In this document: one piece after another, positions 8,556 to 17,449 of the stretch | Numbering within the stretch: the stretch's first letter is position 1 | Layout of the letters: the number at the start of each line of letters is the position of its first letter | Source of the DNA: JAPPLB01 sp965206655 | GTDB taxonomy: Bacteria > Acidobacteriota > Terriglobia > Bryobacterales > UBA6623 | Length of the DNA: 64,000 nt | Assembly: GCA_965206655.1 (NCBI GenBank) | Contig: CBDBKC010000036.1 | Span: forward strand, 186,001-250,000 | Direction of reading: 5' to 3' | Notes under the pieces: generated by a model | Seen by the model: the letters and a program-made list of their open reading frames with translations, nothing else | Database searches by the model: none | What the model was told of the DNA's origin: nothing | Translations under genes and position numbers: made by a program

Positions 8556-9728
8556 CTATTCGGCCCCTTCGTCAATGGGGAAGTTGAACCGGTACCCCAT
8601 ACCCGGCTCGTCGGATATGGTGACGTTTCCGCCTTGAGGCGGGGGCGCGCCATCAAAGAAATCCGTCTCCGCGTGCTCGTGCTTCATCCAAACCGGCACC
8701 GGGAAGTACTCAGCCATCAAGCAGGCGGGCTCGGCGGCGACAAAGTGCAGCGTCGGCAGACCATAGGCGTGCGTACAAACGGGCAAGCCGGCGGCGCTCG
8801 CCAGCGCGCAGACCCGCTTGGCCTCGGTAAAGCCGCCCACGCGGCCCATATCAAACTGCACAATGTCGACCGCGTTGTTCTTGATCAACAGGTCAAAACC
8901 ATAGCGCGTAAACTCATGCTCTCCCGTCGCGATCGGCACCGGCGAGGTGCGGCTCAATTCCATGAATCCGTTCAAGTCATCCGGCAACAATGGCTCTTCG
9001 ATCCATTTGAGATCGTAGGGCGCCAGCTTGCGGGTCATGCGCTTGGCGTATTCGAGCGTCCAGCCCATATAGGCGTCCGCCATGATGTCGATGGAATCCC
9101 CGACGGTGTTCCTCAGCAGCTTCACCAGCTCGACATCTTTATTCATTCCCGCGACACCATCCGCGGGTCCGTGCTGGAAGCGCATCTTCATGGCCCGGTA
9201 GCCTTGGTTTACATAGTCTTCCGCCTCGGCGCAAAACCGGTCGTCATCGAGGTAATGGAGGTGGCTGGCATAGGCCGGAATCGGGTCGCGAACCTTGCCG
9301 CCGAGAAGTTGATAGACCGGCTCCTGGCGGCGCTTCCCCATCAGGTCCCAGAGCGCAATATCAACGGCGCTGATGCCGTAGAGAGCCGCGCCCTTGCGGC
9401 CGTAGGGAATGGTGGCGCGATACATTTGGTCCCAAAGCTTCGTAATCTGGCGTGAGTCCGCTCCGACAAGCAGCCGCGATAGATGGCCGTTGACAATCCG
9501 GCTGGTTGCTTCGCAATAGTCTTCGCACCATCCAATGCCCGTAAGTCCGTCATCGGTCTCGATCTCGACGACGCACATCCCTTCCGCCGGCCGCCAAGTC
9601 GAAATCGGATGCTTGTACTCGGGATAGATAGACATCAGGGTGATGAGTGGAAGCTCGGCTTCCCGTTCATAGAAATCACCCCACGCCGACGAAGCAAACG
9701 TGGAAGCCTTGACCTTTGTAATACGCAT
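8556..9728 (-). CDS. mandelate racemase/muconate lactonizing enzyme family, sugar-acid dehydratase-like
   Basis: A 390-residue enolase-superfamily protein. Magnesium ligands are visible as D218 (DIMADAY), E244 (KWIEEPL) and E270 (ATGEHEF), and a catalytic His candidate is H320 (CTHAYG). The GEHE form and the His-rich N-terminal YPEYKHPISTW loop resemble acid-sugar dehydratases such as L-rhamnonate dehydratase. It has no signal peptide, unlike the related protein at 50168-51412. It precedes the symporter gene in the same direction, a common arrangement for sugar-acid catabolism. The exact substrate is not determinable from sequence. Confidence 0.82.
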   Translation of the reverse strand: MRITKVKASTFASSAWGDFYEREAELPLITLMSIYPEYKHPISTWRPAEGMCVVEIETDDGLTGIGWCEDYCEATSRIVNGHLSRLLVGADSRQITKLWDQMYRATIPYGRKGAALYGISAVDIALWDLMGKRRQEPVYQLLGGKVRDPIPAYASHLHYLDDDRFCAEAEDYVNQGYRAMKMRFQHGPADGVAGMNKDVELVKLLRNTVGDSIDIMADAYMGWTLEYAKRMTRKLAPYDLKWIEEPLLPDDLNGFMELSRTSPVPIATGEHEFTRYGFDLLIKNNAVDIVQFDMGRVGGFTEAKRVCALASAAGLPVCTHAYGLPTLHFVAAEPACLMAEYFPVPVWMKHEHAETDFFDGAPPPQGGNVTISDEPGMGYRFNFPIDEGAE

Positions 9729-9855
9729 ACGTGAGTGCGCTCCTGGTAGCTGTCCGGGGCCGTCAACCGTGCTCGGCCACCCCCCTGGTTTTGGGCGCTA
9801 CGTCGTGGAACGGAATCTTACCATGGACCCGGCCTGAGCAGCGTGGGGACAAGGG

Positions 9856-10074
9856 GTGTCCATGGAGGCAGGCTCGCTAAAGCAAGATGATGTTATCAAA
9901 GCACTGGACCACGCAAAAATCGCGCAGGGGCCTGGCGGCCCGGCTGAAATGGTTTCCGGTCAGCATCATGTTCGAATGAACATGTACATAGCCCAGGCGA
10001 AGGATGGCAAGTTCGAGATCGCAAAGAACCTCGGGGTCATCGATCCGAAAGAGTGCATACAAGGCGTCAATTAG
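9856..10074 (+). pseudogene. C-terminal fragment of an ABC-type substrate-binding protein
   Basis: A 72-residue remnant whose AKIAQGPGGPAEMV and HHVRMNMYIAQAKDGKFEI segments, and the ending DPKECIQGVN, look like the C-terminus of type I periplasmic binding proteins of amide/urea-type ABC transporters. No matching N-terminal part precedes it, so it is a truncated leftover, probably from transfer or deletion. Confidence 0.5.
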
Positions 10075-10401
10075 ACGACCGAGACTTAGCCGACTCTCTC
10101 GATTCCATCTCCCTTGTGGCGCGTGGGCCCCAAACTGACACGAGGTGTGTGGGGTGATGCCTGGCGATTCTCGTGGGAAGAAGAGCATGCTCGGTCGGTT
10201 CGTAGATGTCCCCGCTGGACACTGAGTAACTCATTTCTCACCAACAATGATCCATCCCAGGCACCTGGGCCGGTGGCCCCGGAAGGCGGAAGCAAAGCCG
10301 TCTGGGCCATCTTGAGACGAAAAAATGTCATAGTTCATGACATCGGTTGTTCACGCCATCTATCCTGCGGCGGTACAATTCTCTTCAGACTAGGGCAAGC
10401 C

Positions 10402-10485
10402 ATGGTCGGCCAACCCATCTCCCACTACCGCATCACCGAGAAGCCCGGTGAGGGCGGAATGGGTGTGGTCGAAAAGGCGCAGGCA
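10402..10485 (+). pseudogene. N-terminal fragment of a Ser/Thr protein kinase
   Basis: Only 28 residues remain: MVGQPISHYRITEKPGEGGM then GVVEKAQA, matching the start and Gly-rich loop of acidobacterial PknB-like kinases (family form: GQxISHYRIxEKLGxGGMGVVYKA). The rest of the kinase is gone. The fragment stays in frame with xoxF and no stop intervenes, but xoxF has its own ribosome binding site and signal peptide. Confidence 0.6.
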
Positions 10486-10527
10486 CGCCCGGCGTTGGCT
10501 AAACTTCTTAGGGCAAGGAGGATCACT

Positions 10528-12264
10528 ATGACAAGATTGTTCAGGCTGGTTTGGGTAGCCGCGTTTGCGCTGCCCTGTTTCGTTGATGCGGCCGACGAGC
10601 TTCTCCGGCTCCAGCAGGATGACACGCAATGGGTGATGCCGGCCAAGAATTACGCCAACAGCCGCTATAGCTCATTGACTCAGATTACGAGGGAGAACGT
10701 CGAGAATCTCAGGCCTGCCTGGACATTCTCGACGGGCGTGTTGCGCGGACATGAAGGTGGGCCACTCGTGGTGGGGAACACGATGTACGTTCACACCCCC
10801 TTCCCCAACAACGTGTTTGCCCTCGACCTCACGAAGGAGGGAGCGCCGATCAAGTGGAAGTACGCCCCCAAGCAGGACCCGGAGGTGATTCCGATCGCCT
10901 GCTGCGACACGGTCAACCGGGGGCTTGCCTATGCCGAAGGCAAGATCTTTCTCGCGCAGTTGGATACACACATCGTTGCTCTGGACGCCGCAACCGGCAG
11001 GGAACTGTGGAAGGTCAAGCAAGGAGACCACAAAGAGGGCATGACCATCACCTCCGCTCCTCTGGTGATCAAGGACAAAGTGATTAGCGGCATCGCCGGG
11101 GGTGAGTTCGGCGTCCGCGGGTTTCTGACGGCCAATGATATCAATACCGGCAAGCAGATCTGGCGACGGTACAGCACGGGCCCGGAGGAAGAAGTCGGCT
11201 TTCCGGGATCCCTGGAAACCTGGAAGGGCGATGCATGGAAAAGGGGGGGAGGCACCACATGGGGCTGGTACTCCTACGATCCCGAACTCGACCTTCTCTA
11301 TCACGGTACTGGGAACCCGGGAACCTGGAATCCTGATCAGCGGCCTGGCGACAACAAGTGGTCCATGACGATCTTCGCGCGAAATCCCGATACCGGAAAG
11401 GCGAAGTGGGCCTACCAGAAGACCCCGCACGACGCGTGGGACTATGACGGAATCAATGAGAGCGTCCTTATCGATCTCAAGATCAAGGGAGTAAAGAGAA
11501 AGGTTCTCGTAAACTTCGACCGCAACGGGTTTGCGTATACGCTGGACCGCGAAACGGGTGAGCTGCTCATGGCGGAGCCCTTCGTGTATGTGAACTGGGC
11601 GTCAGGGGTAGACCTGAGCACGGGCAGGCCCATTGAAGTTCCCGAGAAGAGGACGTCGTCGACGAAGAACACGAAACGGATCTGTCCTTCCGCCATGGGA
11701 GGGAAAAACCAGGGACCCGTCGCCCATTCTCCCAGAACGAGCCTCTTCTACGTCCCCACGAACAACCTCTGCATGGACTATGAGGGCGTTGAAGTCAAAT
11801 ACCAGGCGGGGCAGCCCTATGTTGGGGCGATTGTCGTCAGTTCTCCGGGTCCGGGAGGGAACAGGGGCGAGTTCATTGCATGGGATCCCAGCACGGGGAA
11901 AAAGGTGTGGGGCCTCAAAGAGGACTTGGCTGCCTGGGGCGGCGCGCTTGTCACCGCCGGTGACGTGGTCTTCTACGGCACGATGGAAGGATGGCTCAAA
12001 GCCGTCGACGCCAGAACCGGCGAGTTGCTGTGGAAGTTCAAGACCCCGTCCGGGATCATCGGCAATCCGATCGCCTACACGGGACCGGACGGCAAGCAGT
12101 ACATCGCCATCCTCTCCGGCGTGGGAGGATGGTCGGGAATCGGGGTTGCCGTCGGACTCGGTGGGGAAGATCCTACTGCAGGGCTGGGAGCGCTTGGGGC
12201 CTTTGCAGACGTAGCGGAATATAGTAACCTCGGTGGCGTGTTGACGGTGTTTTCGCTGCCCTAA
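10528..12264 (+). CDS. xoxF: XoxF-type (lanthanide-dependent) PQQ methanol/alcohol dehydrogenase
   Basis: A 578-residue periplasmic quinoprotein oxidising methanol or similar alcohols and passing electrons to a cytochrome c. The start at 10528 follows aaggagg and gives a signal peptide (MTRLFRLVWVAAFALPCFVDA). The vicinal disulfide C125-C126 (IACCDTV) contacts PQQ. The active site reads HDAWDYDGINE: D305 is the catalytic base, and D307, two residues on, is the extra Asp diagnostic of lanthanide-binding XoxF rather than calcium MxaF (which has Ala there). Repeated W-motif blades of the propeller are visible (ALDAATGRELWKVK, AVDARTGELLWKFK). It heads a cluster with xoxJ and xoxG. Lanthanide use is inferred from the DYD motif. 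Confidence 0.85.
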   Translation: MTRLFRLVWVAAFALPCFVDAADELLRLQQDDTQWVMPAKNYANSRYSSLTQITRENVENLRPAWTFSTGVLRGHEGGPLVVGNTMYVHTPFPNNVFALDLTKEGAPIKWKYAPKQDPEVIPIACCDTVNRGLAYAEGKIFLAQLDTHIVALDAATGRELWKVKQGDHKEGMTITSAPLVIKDKVISGIAGGEFGVRGFLTANDINTGKQIWRRYSTGPEEEVGFPGSLETWKGDAWKRGGGTTWGWYSYDPELDLLYHGTGNPGTWNPDQRPGDNKWSMTIFARNPDTGKAKWAYQKTPHDAWDYDGINESVLIDLKIKGVKRKVLVNFDRNGFAYTLDRETGELLMAEPFVYVNWASGVDLSTGRPIEVPEKRTSSTKNTKRICPSAMGGKNQGPVAHSPRTSLFYVPTNNLCMDYEGVEVKYQAGQPYVGAIVVSSPGPGGNRGEFIAWDPSTGKKVWGLKEDLAAWGGALVTAGDVVFYGTMEGWLKAVDARTGELLWKFKTPSGIIGNPIAYTGPDGKQYIAILSGVGGWSGIGVAVGLGGEDPTAGLGALGAFADVAEYSNLGGVLTVFSLP

Positions 12265-12338
12265 GCGCGCGGCTTATCTTGGCCGCTTGAGTTCTTTACT
12301 TCGAGCGCTGGTTTGTTAGAGGCAGTGGACTGGGACTC

Positions 12339-12356
12339 TAGTCTACAATTAGACTA
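12339..12356. promoter_or_regulatory. inverted repeat upstream of the GNAT gene
   Basis: TAGTCT-ACAATT-AGACTA is a perfect 6-bp inverted repeat with TACAAT (12344-12349) inside as a possible -10 box. It lies 55 bases before the ATG and could be an operator. No convincing -35 box is seen. Confidence 0.3.
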
Positions 12357-12411
12357 CTAAGATGATGAAGAACCGAATCCTAAGTCAATTGTTCAATTGG
12401 TTTTGATTGCC

Positions 12412-13023
12412 ATGGATCAGCATTCGATAGTCCTCCGGGCCGCCAAACCCACGTTCGATGAAGGTCTGGCATGTGGTCGCTACCTCGACGAAGCAGCCGA
12501 GGGCTTCTTCCGTTTTATGCTCGGTCGACGGGCAACGCACATTATCGCCAAGGCATATATCCAACCTGACCACAGCTACTCCTTCCAAAACGTGACTTTT
12601 GCCGAACATGACAAACAGATCGTTGGCATGGCCTTGGGGTTTACTGCCGAGCAGCATCGCCATTTTTCTGACCAGCCACTGAAAGAGTCTGCGGGATATC
12701 ATGCCCTGCGAATGACGGCCGTGAAAATGCTCTGTGCGCCACTTCTGCGAATTCTCGAGACCATCGCCGATGGTGATTTCTACCTTTTGGCCATTGCTAT
12801 CGACAAAGAACTTCGCGGCGAAGGTGTCGGCTCCGCCTTGATGGACTCTACTGAAGAACGGGCTCGCACAAGCAGTTCGACTCGACTATCCCTCGACGTC
12901 TCAGCCAAGAATGAGGGCGCTCGCCGACTCTACGAGCGCCGCGGAATGACCGTCGAGTCGCAGTGGCCAAAGCGCTTGCCCATACAAGGATTGAGGTTCT
13001 ATCGAATGACGAAAGCACTGTAA
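12412..13023 (+). CDS. GNAT-family N-acetyltransferase
   Basis: A 203-residue GCN5-related acetyltransferase. The acetyl-CoA pyrophosphate loop is clear (LLAIAIDKELRGEGVGSAL, i.e. RxxGxG), followed by the usual DVSAKNEGARRLYERRGM segment. The substrate is unknown. It sits between xoxF and xoxJ in the same direction but 147 bases after xoxF and with its own upstream palindrome, so it may be an insertion into the xox cluster rather than part of the pathway. ATG 12412 is preferred over an in-frame TTG at 12397. Composition is slightly AT-rich. Confidence 0.78.
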   Translation: MDQHSIVLRAAKPTFDEGLACGRYLDEAAEGFFRFMLGRRATHIIAKAYIQPDHSYSFQNVTFAEHDKQIVGMALGFTAEQHRHFSDQPLKESAGYHALRMTAVKMLCAPLLRILETIADGDFYLLAIAIDKELRGEGVGSALMDSTEERARTSSSTRLSLDVSAKNEGARRLYERRGMTVESQWPKRLPIQGLRFYRMTKAL

Positions 13024-13102
13024 GAGCGCCGCGCCTCCGGCTCGATCAGAACCCGGGTGCTTCGAAGCATCCACAGCGACCGAGCTATCCACTCTAAGAG
13101 CC

Positions 13103-13939
13103 ATGACCCAAAGCCGATCTGCGAGCATCTATGGATTGTTGTTGCTCGGGATGTCGGTTCTGGGGGCAGCGAGCGCCGCGGCAGGCGAAATGGGCCAGTT
13201 TCGGGTGTGTGCTGATCCTGAGAATCTTCCTTTTACCAACCGGCGACTGCAAGGGTTTGAGAACAAGATCGCCGACCTCATTGCCAAGGAATTTGGAGCC
13301 TCCCCTACCTATACCTGGTGGGGGCAACGGCGCGGCTTTATCCGGAACACGATGAAGGCCACCCTGCAGGAAGCACGATGCGATGTGGTGATGGGCGTAC
13401 CCAAAGGGTATGATCTGGTTCTTTGGACCAAGCCTTATTACCGCTCGAGCTATGTGTTTGTGTATCCCAAAGATAAAGGTTTTCGGATCCAGTCCCTGGA
13501 TGATCCGATTCTGCGGCAGCTCAAGATCGGTGTCCATCTACTGGGTGACGATTACACCAATCCCCCTCCCGTCCACGAATTGGGGAAGAGGGGCGTTGTG
13601 GACAACGTGGTCGGGTATAGCACCTTTTACTCCGAAGAGAATCCCCCCAGCAGGATCATCGAAGCGGTCACGGCAGGTGAGATTGACGTAGCGATTGTTT
13701 GGGGACCCGTCGCAGGATATTTTGCAAAGAAGCAGAATGTTCCGTTGGAGCTTGTACCTGTCCCGTCTGGCGAAGGCGATTTGCCGTTTGCCTTCGATAT
13801 CTCCATGGGGGTCAGACGGGGTGAAGAGGCCCTAAAAGTTCAATTGGAAGCGGTACTGGAAAGGAAGCAGGCTGAAATCAGAAAAATCCTGGAAGACTAT
13901 GGCGTGCCTCTAATCGATGGCGAGAAGGATAAACCATGA
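13103..13939 (+). CDS. xoxJ: XoxJ-like periplasmic binding protein associated with quinoprotein dehydrogenase
   Basis: A 278-residue exported protein with a signal peptide (IYGLLLLGMSVLGAASAAAG) and a type II periplasmic-binding fold. It opens with FRVCADPENLPFTNRRLQGFENKIAD, the usual start of the quinoprotein dehydrogenase-associated SBP_bac_3 group (XoxJ/MxaJ). Later segments include DVVMGVPKGYDLVLWTKPYY and GEIDVAIVWGPVAGYFA. MxaJ/XoxJ proteins help mature or activate the PQQ dehydrogenase. The stop overlaps the xoxG start (ATGATGA), so these two are translationally coupled. Known xox operons contain F, G and J; here the order is F, J, G. Confidence 0.8.
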   Translation: MTQSRSASIYGLLLLGMSVLGAASAAAGEMGQFRVCADPENLPFTNRRLQGFENKIADLIAKEFGASPTYTWWGQRRGFIRNTMKATLQEARCDVVMGVPKGYDLVLWTKPYYRSSYVFVYPKDKGFRIQSLDDPILRQLKIGVHLLGDDYTNPPPVHELGKRGVVDNVVGYSTFYSEENPPSRIIEAVTAGEIDVAIVWGPVAGYFAKKQNVPLELVPVPSGEGDLPFAFDISMGVRRGEEALKVQLEAVLERKQAEIRKILEDYGVPLIDGEKDKP

Positions 13940-15000
13940 TGAGTAAGCCTGCCGGTTGTCGGAGTCTCGAACGGCGAATCTTGACAGAGGGAGTGACCGT
14001 CGCGCTTGCGGCGCTAGTCTGGATACTAGGGGGCTTCGCTAATATTCCGGGCGTTGGGGAAACCGCGGCCCAGGAGTCTTCTGAGGTTTACCGGCGCGTC
14101 TACAACGGCTGGAAATGGTGGCATGTGTATTGCGCCAGATGTCACGGAGAGAATGCTCTCGGCACTCCCCTGGCGCCGAACTTGATAGATCCCAACAAAA
14201 GGCTGACGGACAAGGAGTTTCTTGAGGTTGTTCGCGACGGAGTACCTACGAAAGGGATGCCGGCGTGGAATCAATTGCTTGACGACAAACAGATCATTGA
14301 TATCTACACCTATGTGGCGGCAAGGACGGAAAGAGTGTTGCCTCCAGGGAGACCCGATGAGGTAGGAGCAAACGGCGGTCCCTGGGTTCCGCCGGAGGGT
14401 TGGCCCGAAACGGTCGCGACCGTTGACCCGGCCTCCCCCACTGCTGCTTCGGAGGCGGTGTCCTCTCCAGAGGTCGCCTCGCACGAGACTGCCTCGGCGG
14501 CCGCTCCAACTGCGAACCCGCTCACGGAGGCATTTCGCAGCCGCTATCAGACCGTTCGCCTCAACCTTATTGAGACAGCCGAAGTGATGCCGGAAGAACA
14601 CTACGATTTTCGCCTGACCCCGACCCAGCGGTCGTTCAGTGGGTGGATCGCCCACACGGCAACGCTGAACTACAACAGTTGCGCCCGCATACAGGGTGTG
14701 TCTCGGCCGCAAATTGATCACTTAGATCACCTCGCCGGGAAAGAAGCGTTGCAGGCGGCGCTACGTGAATCGTTCGAATTCTGTGACACGGCGCTGAAAC
14801 AGATGAATGATAAACGTGCCTTGACCGGGTTGCGGACCGATGAGAGGACGACCTATCCGGTGCAAGCTATGTTCGGGCTGCTGTCGTCGTTGAACTCGCA
14901 CTACGGCAATCTAGTGGGCTACCTTCGCACTCGGGGGATCGTACCGCCGTCAACCGTGCGAGCGCAGGGCAACGGGCCTGCCGAGCGACCATCGAACTAA
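13936..15000 (+). CDS. xoxG: XoxG-like cytochrome c fused to a C-terminal DinB-like domain
   Basis: A 354-residue two-domain protein. After an N-terminal membrane/signal segment (ALAALVWILGGFA), residues about 50-145 form a class I cytochrome c: heme motif C66-A-R-C69-H70 and the distal Met in KGMPAW (M108). Residues about 150-195 are a Pro/Ala/Ser/Thr linker. Residues about 196-345 look like a DinB/DUF664 four-helix domain (FRSRYQTVRLNLIETAEVMP, FSGWIAHTATLNYNSC, LNSHYGNLVGYLRTRGIVPP), with His residues at the expected metal positions. The cytochrome would accept electrons from XoxF. A DinB domain on XoxG is unusual; its role is unknown. No frameshift or stop separates the parts. Confidence 0.78.
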   Translation: MMSKPAGCRSLERRILTEGVTVALAALVWILGGFANIPGVGETAAQESSEVYRRVYNGWKWWHVYCARCHGENALGTPLAPNLIDPNKRLTDKEFLEVVRDGVPTKGMPAWNQLLDDKQIIDIYTYVAARTERVLPPGRPDEVGANGGPWVPPEGWPETVATVDPASPTAASEAVSSPEVASHETASAAAPTANPLTEAFRSRYQTVRLNLIETAEVMPEEHYDFRLTPTQRSFSGWIAHTATLNYNSCARIQGVSRPQIDHLDHLAGKEALQAALRESFEFCDTALKQMNDKRALTGLRTDERTTYPVQAMFGLLSSLNSHYGNLVGYLRTRGIVPPSTVRAQGNGPAERPSN

Positions 15001-15028
15001 AGCGGCCTATCTCTGTTTTCGTGAACGG

Positions 15029-15736
15029 CTACGGTATCGCTGGCAGGGACCCGGCGATCGCGCTTTCGTTGGCTGCATCAAGAGCGTGCGGATGCCCAAA
15101 TCCGCCCGCGGACTCAGGATTACCCCCGACATCGTCGGTGAGGTCGAAGACGATGTTGTCAGGCCTCGCCGAGTCACCGCTTACACCACCGGGGACGTGA
15201 TCCAGGCCAAGATTATTGCGTGTCCGCCAGGCGATGTTGTGGTCGGCAACCGAACTGTCGCCGCTGACGCCTACGGCTCCCACGAGTGCGCCTTCGCTGT
15301 TATACAGGGCCAGTCCGCCGCCGAAGACATTCACGCCGCCGATTTTCTTCCCCCCCATCGGGTCGTTGTCCTGTCCGTAATGTTCGGCGTTGCCTCCGTA
15401 GGCAACTCCGGTATCAACCGGATTGCTGTGTTGCAAGCCGAAGAGACTGCCGCCCGGTTGCACCACGGCCCATAGATTGGCGGTGGAGAGAGCCAAGCCA
15501 GGCAAGCTGAAGGCATTGGCTGTATTGGCCTTTTGTGCGGAAATCACGCGGCTTCCTGGCCACTGATCGCCCCTGTCATTCCCGCTGAAGGCAACCGCAC
15601 AAACGATCCCGTCCCGATCGACGATCGTGGCCCACATGTGCAGGTTAAAGCCCCCATTTCCACTTGGCGGACTGCCGACAGCGGCAGCGAGAGCGGTTTT
15701 TAGTTCGGAATGACTGGGTAGTCCTTCGCAGTTCAT
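15029..15736 (-). CDS. heme-binding protein of the GlcG/HbpS (DUF336) family
   Basis: A 235-residue protein with the HbpS/GlcG pattern: NLHMWATIVDRDGIVCAVAF, then ISAQKANTANAFSLPG and GGGLALYNSEGALVGAVGVSG near the middle. No signal peptide is apparent. The family binds heme or small molecules and often accompanies oxidoreductases. It is convergent with xoxG (28-base gap), so operon membership is excluded. The extended C-terminus (DNIVFDLTDDVGGNPESAGG) is seen in longer versions of the family. Confidence 0.7.
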   Translation of the reverse strand: MNCEGLPSHSELKTALAAAVGSPPSGNGGFNLHMWATIVDRDGIVCAVAFSGNDRGDQWPGSRVISAQKANTANAFSLPGLALSTANLWAVVQPGGSLFGLQHSNPVDTGVAYGGNAEHYGQDNDPMGGKKIGGVNVFGGGLALYNSEGALVGAVGVSGDSSVADHNIAWRTRNNLGLDHVPGGVSGDSARPDNIVFDLTDDVGGNPESAGGFGHPHALDAANESAIAGSLPAIP

Positions 15737-15836
15737 CGTTCCTCCAGTGCTGTGTTAAGTGACTAGGCCAGGATTTCCGTTTTGGCCATCCCGGCATGGA
15801 CAGTATAGGCCAGCCACGGCCGCGGAGCAACGTTCA

Positions 15837-17391
15837 GTCTTGTCTCATGCAAGATGAGCCTGAAGGAGGAGTTAGTTTCTCACACAAGATGAGCCTGAAG
15901 GGTGGGGGAGTGAGCATGCTGGGGATTGACCATCCACATGCAAGACGGCAAGACGCTGAGCCTGGAGCAGATACGGCAGTTTCTGGAGGCCAGCGATGAA
16001 ATACGATTCAAGGGCAAAGGGCGTGCCGAGATCTACGCCTGGGTGGCGCAAACGCTGTGCCGGCAGCGCTACAGCGGGCAAGACCGAGCCGCCAAAGGAC
16101 TGCTGCGGCAATATCTGGCCAAGATGACGGGACTGAGCCGGGCGCAGGTCACCCGACTGATCCGCCAATATCGGCAGAGGGGTGAGCTGGTACCTGCCCG
16201 CTATCGGCGGCATCGCTTTGCCGGCAAGTACACGGCGGCCGATATCGAGCGGCTGGCGGCCGTCGATGAAGCACACGAAACCCTCAGCGGCCCGGCCACG
16301 CGCAAGATCCTGCAGCGGGAATATCACAAGTACCAGCAGAGTGAATATGAGCGGTTGGCGGAGATCTCGGTGGCCCACATCTATCGACTGCGGCGGCACA
16401 GGGTGTACCGCCAGCGGCGGCTGCATTTCACCAAGACTCGGCCCAGCGCGGTGTCGATCGGCGAGCGGCGGCGGCCCAACCCGCGGGGCCAACCCGGCTA
16501 CCTGCGAGTGGATACGGTACATCAAGGAGATCGCGACGGCGTGAAGGGCGTCTATCACATCAACGCGGTGGATGAAGTGACCCAGTGGCAAGTGGTCGGC
16601 GCCACGGCGGCCATTAGCGAAGCCTGGCTGGAGCCGTTGCTCAAGGCCATGCTGGAGCAGTTCCCCTTTCGCCTGCGCGGCTTCCATTCCGACAACGGCA
16701 GCGAGTTCCTCAACGGCACGGTGGAACAATTACTGAACAAGCTGCTGATCGAACAGACCAAGTCGCGGCCGAGGCACACCAACGACAACGGCTTGGTGGA
16801 ATCGAAAAACGGCGCCGTGATCCGCAAGCACATGGGGCATACGCACATCGCGGCGCCGCACGCGGCGCGCATCCAGCGCTTCTATCAACAGCACTTCAAT
16901 CCCTATTTGAACTTCCACCGGCCCTGCGGACAACCCGAACTGCTGACCGACGCCAAAGGCAAGCAGAAGCGCGTGTATCGCCACTATCAGACCCCTTGGG
17001 AAACCTTCCAGAAGTTGCCGCGGGCCGCCGACTATCTCAAGCCCGGGCAGGCGATCAAGGCCCTCGACCGTATTGCTCAGGCCGAAAGCGACACTGCGGC
17101 GGCGCGGCGGATGCAACAAGCCAAGAGCAAGCTGTTTGCGAGTTTCGCATCCGCGAACCTGCCGCGCCGCGCGACGGGAGAAGGGCTGCGGAAATGACGG
17201 GCGATGGGAAACGAGGAAAACCAAAAACCGGTTTCCCTCGTTTCCCAACGCCCTTGGAAATCGCTCCGCGATTCCCACATTCCCACAGCCCCGACGACGA
17301 TTCTCTCCCCTTCTTAACCAATCCCAGAAAGGAGCCCAGCGACTCAGTGCTCCCCTGCTTCTCCAGGCTCATCCTTCGATGAGAAAATGCT
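15837..17391 (+). mobile_element. 1,555-bp insertion sequence, copy 1
   Basis: The sequence shared with 59094-60648 (inverted) runs exactly 1,555 bp, defining the element. The imperfect terminal inverted repeats share TCTCAT followed, 5-6 bases on, by ATGAGCCTG. Just inside the left end aagatgagcctgaagg occurs twice (15851-15866, 15886-15901), probably transposase sites. I can find one base difference between the copies (16727 versus 59758). No clear target duplication flanks it. Confidence 0.88.
15938..17197 (+). CDS. DDE (rve-type) transposase of the 1,555-bp IS, copy 1
   Basis: About 419 residues from ATG 15938 (an in-frame TTG at 15926 is an alternative). An N-terminal helix-turn-helix (KMTGLSRAQVTRLIRQYRQR) precedes an integrase-core catalytic domain with Asp in LRVDTVHQGD, Asp in FHSDNGSEF and Glu in NGLVESKNG, spaced like IS481/IS3-type rve enzymes. 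The C-terminus is helical. It differs from copy 2 at one residue (Gln versus Lys in GTVEQLLNK). It appears intact and potentially active. The IS family name cannot be fixed from sequence alone. Confidence 0.85.
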   Translation: MQDGKTLSLEQIRQFLEASDEIRFKGKGRAEIYAWVAQTLCRQRYSGQDRAAKGLLRQYLAKMTGLSRAQVTRLIRQYRQRGELVPARYRRHRFAGKYTAADIERLAAVDEAHETLSGPATRKILQREYHKYQQSEYERLAEISVAHIYRLRRHRVYRQRRLHFTKTRPSAVSIGERRRPNPRGQPGYLRVDTVHQGDRDGVKGVYHINAVDEVTQWQVVGATAAISEAWLEPLLKAMLEQFPFRLRGFHSDNGSEFLNGTVEQLLNKLLIEQTKSRPRHTNDNGLVESKNGAVIRKHMGHTHIAAPHAARIQRFYQQHFNPYLNFHRPCGQPELLTDAKGKQKRVYRHYQTPWETFQKLPRAADYLKPGQAIKALDRIAQAESDTAAARRMQQAKSKLFASFASANLPRRATGEGLRK

Positions 17392-17449
17392 ACTCGCCGC
17401 AAAGGGCCGCGCTGCCGGAGCAAGCGGTTGAGCGCGCAACATTCATCAA

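Noticed and set aside
8634..9455. 273-codon plus-strand frame
   Set aside because: Antisense to the enolase-superfamily gene, whose catalytic motifs are clear.
10114..10527. in-frame upstream extension of xoxF
   Set aside because: The mature protein has its signal peptide at 10528 after a good ribosome binding site; the extension holds a kinase fragment and random sequence.
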